Below are positions 58,700 to 64,000 of a stretch of DNA of 64,000 bases, piece after piece. The notes under the pieces were generated by a model, which saw only the letters and a list, made by a program, of their open reading frames with translations, had not been told where the DNA came from and did not search any database. The DNA lies in the NCBI GenBank assembly GCA_000163995.1, contig CM000855.1:743387-807386 (forward strand). The letters run 5' to 3'. The stretch is from Campylobacter jejuni subsp. jejuni 414 (GTDB lineage: Bacteria; Campylobacterota; Campylobacteria; Campylobacterales; Campylobacteraceae). Each line of letters begins with the position of its first letter. The first letter of the stretch is position 1. The position numbers and the translations under genes were made by a program.

Positions 58700-58747
58700 A
58701 TTCTTTCCTTGAAAATAAAATCAAAGCCGATTATACCATAAAAAATT

Positions 58748-61000
58748 TTACATATAATTTAATAAGCTAAGTTGAGATATTGTTGTACTAGCCTTAAGAG
58801 AAGCTTGATACGCAAGTTGAACTTGCATTAAATTGATCATCGCTTCACCATAATCCATGTCAATAACATTTGATTTGATAGATTGCACATTTACGCTTAA
58901 AAAAGTTGAACGAGTATTTACGTCTTTTATTGTGTTATGATATGCACCCATAGTTGTATTAAGTTTACTAATATGATCTGCTAAATGATCAAGTCTCTTT
59001 AAAGCTCCTTGCATACCTGTGTTTCTAGGATCTTCACTTTCGGAATCTGCTCTCATATTACCTTTTAAAACAGCATCAATCATTGAATCTAAATCTTTAA
59101 TAATATCCACATTTGGCTCATCAATAACCAAAGAATTATTTGCACTAAAACTAAAATTTGGACCATTTGCCACCAAAGAAGTTGTGGTGAATGGCGGTTG
59201 TGGAAAGCGTCCGCTTTGAGAATCGCTAAGAGAAATTTCTATATTAGTGCCCGAAGAAAGCTTATCAGTAACACTGATACGACCTTTATAATCCATACTT
59301 ACATCAACAGTAGCTTGAGAATCTTTCATAAGTTGTTGTAAATTATTATAACCATTTGCATCAACTTTTCCATTTGTAGCTGCTATACTTTGGGTTGGAA
59401 TTTTATCTGCAGCAAACATACCTATAATATCATTAATTTGACCATAAGTAATATCATTTGATCCCGTAACAACTCCGCTATTTCCAGTTGTAGGATCAGT
59501 ATGGACTATAGGAAAACTTATAGTTTGACCTGGATTATTAGGATTAGGATAACTTACAGTTGAATTTTGCAAATTTATAGTCACATCATAAGAATTTCCA
59601 CCTTTAGAACTGACTTTTAAATTTAAAGTAGTGCCATTTAAGCTATCTCCCGCCATTACTTCGCTAAGTTTTGTGGAATCAGTTGCATAAACATTACTTC
59701 CTTTGATAACTTGAGAAACATTACCATAAACAGTATTTCCATTTTTTTCAAAATATACGTTATCATAATCAGCTCCATTAGTAGTATTTCCATCTGTATC
59801 TGTCATTTTGCTTTTAATAAAATCAGTTTGTTTTAAATCGATTGTAAAATTTTGATTATTGATTGTTATAGTCACAGGATTATTTAAATTTGTAATATCT
59901 CCGTTATTAGGGTTTCCTAGTGCAGCAGTCATTACCCTATTTGTAACATCATCCATTGTGATACCTTCAGCCTGTGCTGCTTCAATGATATTATTTAATT
60001 CAGCTCTATCATCGGCTTGCGGTGTAAAAGCTACAGCATGAAAATCAAGTTTATTGTTACCTTGTTTTAAGTCTGTGATTTGAATTTGACCACTATCATT
60101 CATACTTATTTCTACTACTTTATTATTTGGAGTATTACCATAAAGAGCTCCGATATCTTCCATTACATCTTCTAAAGTATCTTCAGGTTTCACAAGTACA
60201 GCGCTTTTAAAACTAGTTCCATCAGGCCTAGTTCCTTGAACATAAAGAGTTGTTGGAGGAAAATCTAGCTTACTATCATCATACTCAAAATCTTTATCAG
60301 GATCTAAACCATTATCTTTCACATAACCTTGCCCGATAAGCTGTTGCCATTTAGAATCCCCTGTGAGATATTTAGTTTTATCAGAATCCTTATTTAAATC
60401 CCAACGATTATCCGTAAAGCTAACATTTGTGCTTATTTGTTTTTTGTAGTCTCCATCTGCTTTAAAAAATAAATCCCATCCCGGTATATTGTATGGGCTT
60501 TCAGTTCCAGCTCCAGTTACTACATTAATATTATTTTTATCTCCATAATAATTTCCATTAGAGTCAAAAGGTTTATTTGCGACTTGAGAACCCGCAAAAA
60601 GATACTGACCATTAATGCTAGTATTTGCAAGTTGAACTATACTTTCTTTTATGCGTTCTAGTTCTTTTGCTATAGCCTCTCGAGAAGTTTGAGAATTGCT
60701 ATCACTTGCAGCTTGAGTTACTTTAACTTTAAAATTTTCAAAAAGTTTAACCATATCTTGTAAAGCTTTCATACTATTTTGAGTCATTTCTTGAGCCCTA
60801 CTAGTTGATTCTTTTACTTGTTCTAATGTTTTAATCTCATACTCAAGACGCGTATTATCTATATAAGTGCTTGCATCTTCATATGAATTTTGTATTTTCA
60901 AACCCGAAGAAAGTTGTTGGGATATCTGATATAAAGCACTTTGACCACCCATAGAATTATTCACACTATTTGTGAAATTAAGTTTATTTGTAATTCTCAT
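58748..61000 (-). CDS. flgL: flagellar hook-associated protein FlgL (HAP3)
   Basis: 750 aa, long for FlgL. The flagellin-like N terminus is MRITNKLNFTNSVNNSMGGQ, then LYQISQQLSSGLKIQNSYED. The C terminus is MINLMQVQLAYQASLKASTT, then ISQLSLLNYM. The variable ~500-residue centre is Asn/Gly/Thr-rich and surface-exposed. It joins hook to filament together with FlgK. It has a sigma-54 promoter upstream and lies 48 bases before the ftsK start. Confidence 0.93.
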   Translation of the reverse strand: MRITNKLNFTNSVNNSMGGQSALYQISQQLSSGLKIQNSYEDASTYIDNTRLEYEIKTLEQVKESTSRAQEMTQNSMKALQDMVKLFENFKVKVTQAASDSNSQTSREAIAKELERIKESIVQLANTSINGQYLFAGSQVANKPFDSNGNYYGDKNNINVVTGAGTESPYNIPGWDLFFKADGDYKKQISTNVSFTDNRWDLNKDSDKTKYLTGDSKWQQLIGQGYVKDNGLDPDKDFEYDDSKLDFPPTTLYVQGTRPDGTSFKSAVLVKPEDTLEDVMEDIGALYGNTPNNKVVEISMNDSGQIQITDLKQGNNKLDFHAVAFTPQADDRAELNNIIEAAQAEGITMDDVTNRVMTAALGNPNNGDITNLNNPVTITINNQNFTIDLKQTDFIKSKMTDTDGNTTNGADYDNVYFEKNGNTVYGNVSQVIKGSNVYATDSTKLSEVMAGDSLNGTTLNLKVSSKGGNSYDVTINLQNSTVSYPNPNNPGQTISFPIVHTDPTTGNSGVVTGSNDITYGQINDIIGMFAADKIPTQSIAATNGKVDANGYNNLQQLMKDSQATVDVSMDYKGRISVTDKLSSGTNIEISLSDSQSGRFPQPPFTTTSLVANGPNFSFSANNSLVIDEPNVDIIKDLDSMIDAVLKGNMRADSESEDPRNTGMQGALKRLDHLADHISKLNTTMGAYHNTIKDVNTRSTFLSVNVQSIKSNVIDMDYGEAMINLMQVQLAYQASLKASTTISQLSLLNYM

Positions 61001-61054
61001 TTTTTCCTCTAAAATATTAAAGTTAAAATCTTTTCAAACATTGTTAATAAACAA

Positions 61055-61073
61055 AAGCAATAACTGTTCCAAA
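61055..61073 (-). promoter_or_regulatory. sigma-54 promoter of flgL
   Basis: On the minus strand TTTGGAACAGTTATTGCTT: GG and GC dinucleotides exactly 10 bases apart, matching the C. jejuni RpoN consensus, about 57 bases upstream of the flgL ATG. Flagellar hook and rod genes of this genus are RpoN-dependent. Confidence 0.85.
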
Positions 61074-61150
61074 AATTTTAAATTATATATTTTTATATCG
61101 TCTTTTAAAAAATACTTTTTATTTTTAAAGTATTTTTTAGCCTAAGAAAG

Positions 61151-61156
61151 TATAAT
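61151..61156 (+). promoter_or_regulatory. -10 box for the tRNA pair
   Basis: TATAAT 24 bases upstream of the tRNA-Leu 5' end. Confidence 0.6.
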
Positions 61157-61180
61157 TTTATCTTTAAATCTTAAAAATTA

Positions 61181-61267
61181 GCCCGAGTGGTGAAACTGGT
61201 AGACGCGCCAGACTCAAAATCTGGTAAGGGCAACCTTGTGTCGGTTCGAGTCCGACCTCGGGCACCA
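61181..61267 (+). tRNA. tRNA-Leu (anticodon CAA)
   Basis: 87 bases with encoded CCA. Acceptor GCCCGAG pairs with CTCGGGC, the anticodon stem CCAGA/TCTGG holds the loop CTCAAAA, a long variable arm (GTAAGGGCAACCTTGTGTC) marks class II, and the T-loop GGTTCGAGTCC is normal. Confidence 0.97.
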
Positions 61268-61277
61268 TTTATTTTTT

Positions 61278-61352
61278 GCGGGAATAGCTCAGGGGTAGAG
61301 CACAACCTTGCCAAGGTTGGGGTCGCGAGTTCGAATCTCGTTTCCCGCTCCA
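61278..61352 (+). tRNA. tRNA-Gly (anticodon GCC)
   Basis: 75 bases with encoded CCA. Acceptor GCGGGAA pairs with TTCCCGC, the anticodon stem CAACC/GGTTG holds the loop TTGCCAA, and the T-arm is CGAGTTCGAATCTCG. It lies 10 bases after tRNA-Leu and is probably processed from the same transcript. Confidence 0.97.
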
Positions 61353-61380
61353 TAAAATTAAATTCTATCAAATCTTTTAT

Positions 61381-63312
61381 TTATAAATTTTCACTTTTTT
61401 CCAATACTAAAAAATACTCATTTTCTAAATTTTCAAGTTCTTTTTGCATTACTTCAAGCTCTTGATAAAGCTTGTTGATACCTATTTCTTGATATACACT
61501 TGGATCAGATAAATCTTGATCTAATTTTGCTATTTTTTGCTCTAAAAAATCTATTTTTTCAGGATAGTTTTTTAATATCTCATTTTCTTTATAGCTTAAT
61601 TTTTTAGTAGTTTTTTTCTTTTTGATTGTTATTTTGTTCTTGAGTTTTAAGTCCTAAAACAAAACTATCTAATTCTTCAATTTCTTTTTCATTTTCAAGA
61701 TATTCCGTATAAAGATTATGCAAAATATTTATATATCCATTTCTCTCAAAAGCGTAAAGCTTTGTCGCGATTTTATCAATAAAATATCTATCATGTGATA
61801 CTAGTAAAATAGCCCCTTCAAAACTAAGTAAATACTCTTCTAGTATATTAATCGTAGCTATATCAAGATCATTAGTTGGCTCATCTAAAATCAAAACATC
61901 ATATTCTTTAGTAAAAAGCAAGGCTAAAGCGACACGATTTTTCTCTCCACCGCTTAAAAAGGCGACACTTTTATCTAAAAATTCCTTAGGAAATAAAAAT
62001 TTTTTAAATACCCATAAACATGCATATTTTTACTATGAACTTCAACTCTATCTCCACCGTTGGGACAAAAAATTTCAAGTAAACTTTTATCAGAATTTAC
62101 CAAACTTCTGGCTTGATCAAAATATCCTATTTTAAGCTCTCCGCGTTTTATTTCTCCGCTATCTTGTTTTACTTCTCCTAGAAGAATTTTTAACAATGTT
62201 GATTTTCCACAACCATTTCTTCCCACAATAGCAATGCGCTCGCCTTGTAAAATACGCGTTGAAAAATCTTTAAAAAGATTTTTATCACTTATATTTTTAC
62301 TTATGTTTTTAAGCTCAAAAAGCATTTTTTTGCGATTGGCTATTTTTTCTCCATTAAAATTTAAAGCTGCTCTTGAAATTTCAAGTTTTAAACGCTTGAT
62401 TACTCCAGGATTTTTTTTCGCTTCTTCGCGCATTTTAAAAATGCGTTCTTTTCGCCCTTCATTTCTTTTAAGTCTTGCTTTAACCCCTCTTCTAAGCCAT
62501 TCTTCTTCACTTTTTAATTGTTTTAAAAGAGTTTCATGACTCTTAGCAAGGTTTTGTAAGATTTGTGTTTTTTTCTCTAAATAATTTGCATAGCCACCTT
62601 TAAAAACGCTAAGTTTACCCTGCTCTACTTCTACACATTTGTGCGCTATAGCATCAATAAAATATCTATCATGAGAAATAAAAATCACGCACATCTTTGA
62701 ATTTTTTAGCAATTCTTCTAAAAAGTTTGTCATATATACATCTAAATGATTGGTTGGTTCATCAAGTAATAAAATATCAGGGTTTTTAAGCAAAAGTATA
62801 CAAAGCCCAACGCGGCGTATTTCTCCACCGCTTAAAGTAGATATAATGCGATTTTCATATTCAAGCAAGCTAAATTCTTTTAAAACGCGTATTATTTTAG
62901 ACTCTATATTCCAAGCATCCTTACTATCAATCAAAGTCATAAGTGCATCTATTTTTCTAAGATAATCTTTATTACCAGGATCTTCTTCTAATTTTTTATA
63001 CAGCATCTCATATTCTTGCAAAGCGTTATAAATTTCTGCAAGTTCTTGTTTTATAGCTTCTTTTACGCTTAAATTCGCATTAAAATCAACGGTTTGTGAA
63101 AGCATAGCCATGCTTTTTCCATTTTGTCTTATTACTCTACCACTATCTAAAGGAAGTATACCTAAAAGCACTTTTAAAAAAGTAGATTTTCCTTCTCCAT
63201 TTTTTCCTATGATAGCAATTTTTTCTCCTTCGTTTGCACTAAAATTTACTTCATTTAAAACTATTTTGTCTCCAAATTTTTTTGAAGCTTCAATTAAATC
63301 TATAAGAGCCAT
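61381..63312 (-). CDS. ABC-F family ATPase (Uup-like), two frameshifts
   Basis: Soluble tandem ABC ATPase of the ribosome-associated ABC-F type. Domain 1: IIGKNGEGKSTFLKVLLG, STLSGGEIRRVGLC, LLLDEPTNHLD. Domain 2: VGRNGCGKSTLLKILLG, and after the first break LSGGEKNR and LDEPTNDLD. A C-terminal coiled coil (to EYFLVLEKSENL) ends the protein. The frame is lost at the A5 run 61995-61999 (one base short) and at the T7 run 61611-61617 (one base extra). Corrected length is about 643 aa. There are no membrane segments, so it is not a transporter. Confidence 0.88.
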
Positions 63313-63314
63313 TT

Positions 63315-64000
63315 TTATCCTTGATTGAGTTTAAAGCTAAAACTAGAACCATAACCTAAAGTACTAGAGATTTCAAGATAGCTTTTATGAATATTTAAAA
63401 TTTTTTTCACTAAAAAAAGTCCTAAACCGAAAGAATTATCGCTTTTTACATCAATTTTATAAAATTTTTTTGTAATCAACTTTAACTTATCTTCTTCTAT
63501 GCCTTTTCCAAAATCTTGTACTATTATTTTTTGATTTCTCACTGTTAAGATTACTTCTTTTTGGCTATATTTTAAAGCATTAGAAAGCAAATTTATAATC
63601 ACTTGCTCGATCAAAAATTCATCAGCTTTCACCTTTGTGCTTTCACCTTGCAATATAACTCTTTCAAAACCTGGATTTTTGATAATTTTTTCACACAGAA
63701 AAAAAAGATCAAAGTTTTGCATTTGCAAAGCTTCACTATTAAGATTAAAAACAAAATTAAGCTTATGTGTCAAAGCATTGAGTTTAATGCTTTGACGCGA
63801 AATTTTTTCTAGCAATTCTTTTTTCAATTTTTCATCTTCTAATTTTTCATCTTTTAGCATTTCCAAGCTAAGATCAATCACACTTAATGGATTTTTAAGT
63901 TCATGGGAAATAGCTGAAATCACACTAGCAAGTTGGGTATTTTTTAATGCGATTTTATCACTTTGTTTTTTATTTTTTTGAGCATTCTTTAAAATTTTAT
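63315..64000 (-). CDS. sensor histidine kinase, 5' partial
   Basis: The frame is open to the right edge, so the sensor part lies outside. Seen are the H-box SAISHELKNPLSVIDLSLEM with the phospho-His, N-box INLLSNALKYSQ, G1 IVQDFGKGIEED and G2 SFGLGLFLVKKI. The partner response regulator is expected just beyond the edge. It is separated from the ABC-F gene by 2 bases. The GTG at 63923 is internal. Confidence 0.9.
   Translation of the reverse strand, partial: KILKNAQKNKKQSDKIALKNTQLASVISAISHELKNPLSVIDLSLEMLKDEKLEDEKLKKELLEKISRQSIKLNALTHKLNFVFNLNSEALQMQNFDLFFLCEKIIKNPGFERVILQGESTKVKADEFLIEQVIINLLSNALKYSQKEVILTVRNQKIIVQDFGKGIEEDKLKLITKKFYKIDVKSDNSFGLGLFLVKKILNIHKSYLEISSTLGYGSSFSFKLNQG

Noticed and set aside
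61171-61371. 66-aa frame antisense to the two tRNA genes
   Set aside because: It is the reverse complement of tRNA-Leu and tRNA-Gly, a well-known spurious product; no ribosome site.
61187-61465. 92-aa frame running through both tRNA genes on the plus strand
   Set aside because: It reads straight through two structured tRNAs and into the end of the ABC-F gene; spurious.
1-64000. CRISPR arrays, prophage, insertion sequences, toxin-antitoxin or restriction systems
   Set aside because: I found no regularly spaced repeats, transposase, integrase island, methylase or toxin-antitoxin pair; the single tyrosine recombinase is the housekeeping XerH.

Overview
The window is an AT-rich piece of an epsilonproteobacterial chromosome, almost certainly Campylobacter jejuni or a very close relative. 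The protein sequences and the gene order (nadE-lpxK-thrC-kdsB ... fliP ... glmU-coaBC ... acnB ... hemL ... murA ... pabA-pabB-xerH ... dsbB-dsbA ... flhA-rpsO-ftsK-flgL) match what I remember of C. jejuni around Cj0810 to Cj0889c. It is mostly densely packed housekeeping DNA with many 4-base or larger gene overlaps. I see no prophage, insertion sequence, CRISPR array or defence island. Layout: 1-3.7 kb is an NAD, lipid A, threonine and KDO cluster (nadE partial at the left edge, lpxK, thrC, kdsB). 3.7-5.6 kb has a decayed intergenic stretch, an amino-acid binding protein and convergent fliP. 5.7-11.9 kb is a head-to-tail run (glmU, coaBC, an unknown gene, uppS, prepilin peptidase, an LptF/G-type permease, truA). 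11.9-21.0 kb is a leftward run (ilvA, CoA-binding protein, trmA, NhaC antiporter, SDR, ankyrin protein, acnB). 21.1-31.6 kb holds ogt, metG, fbp, mobB, a lytic transglycosylase, yggT, gltX, a membrane metallophosphoesterase and psd. 31.5-37.6 kb has an FlhB C-terminal paralogue (FlhX), FliK-like proteins, an MFS carrier, an AtpZ-like protein, hemL and a small cytochrome c. 37.7-41.8 kb has folD, lepB, moeA and murA. 42-44.3 kb is a decayed autotransporter with a poly-G tract. 44.5-50.4 kb has pabA, a pabB-pabC fusion, xerH, a deleted dsbA2, dsbB and an intact dsbA. 50.7-61.0 kb has a five-gene leftward operon ending in a small periplasmic protein (Rrf2 regulator, flhA, DHH phosphoesterase, two unknown genes), then rpsO, ftsK and flgL. 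61.2-64 kb has tRNA-Leu and tRNA-Gly, an ABC-F ATPase and a partial histidine kinase.

The most striking property of the window is the number of single-base frameshifts in short A or T homopolymers. I count 14 of them in ten genes that otherwise look intact: lpxK x2, the CoA-binding gene, trmA, gltX, the metallophosphoesterase x2, the Cj0851c-like membrane gene, folD, pabB x2, ftsK, the ABC-F gene x2. Several of these genes are normally essential, so sequencing or assembly error is the simplest reading. In each case the corrected length is a whole number of codons. I annotate these as single genes with the break position given.

Real decay is likely for the autotransporter (many lesions plus a phase-variation tract) and for dsbA2 (an internal in-frame deletion that keeps the overlap with dsbB). 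I did not find a convincing new multi-gene system. The best second looks are two candidate dif-like inverted repeats upstream of xerH, the contingency-locus autotransporter, the FlhX/FliK-like pair, and the Rrf2-flhA-DHH operon.
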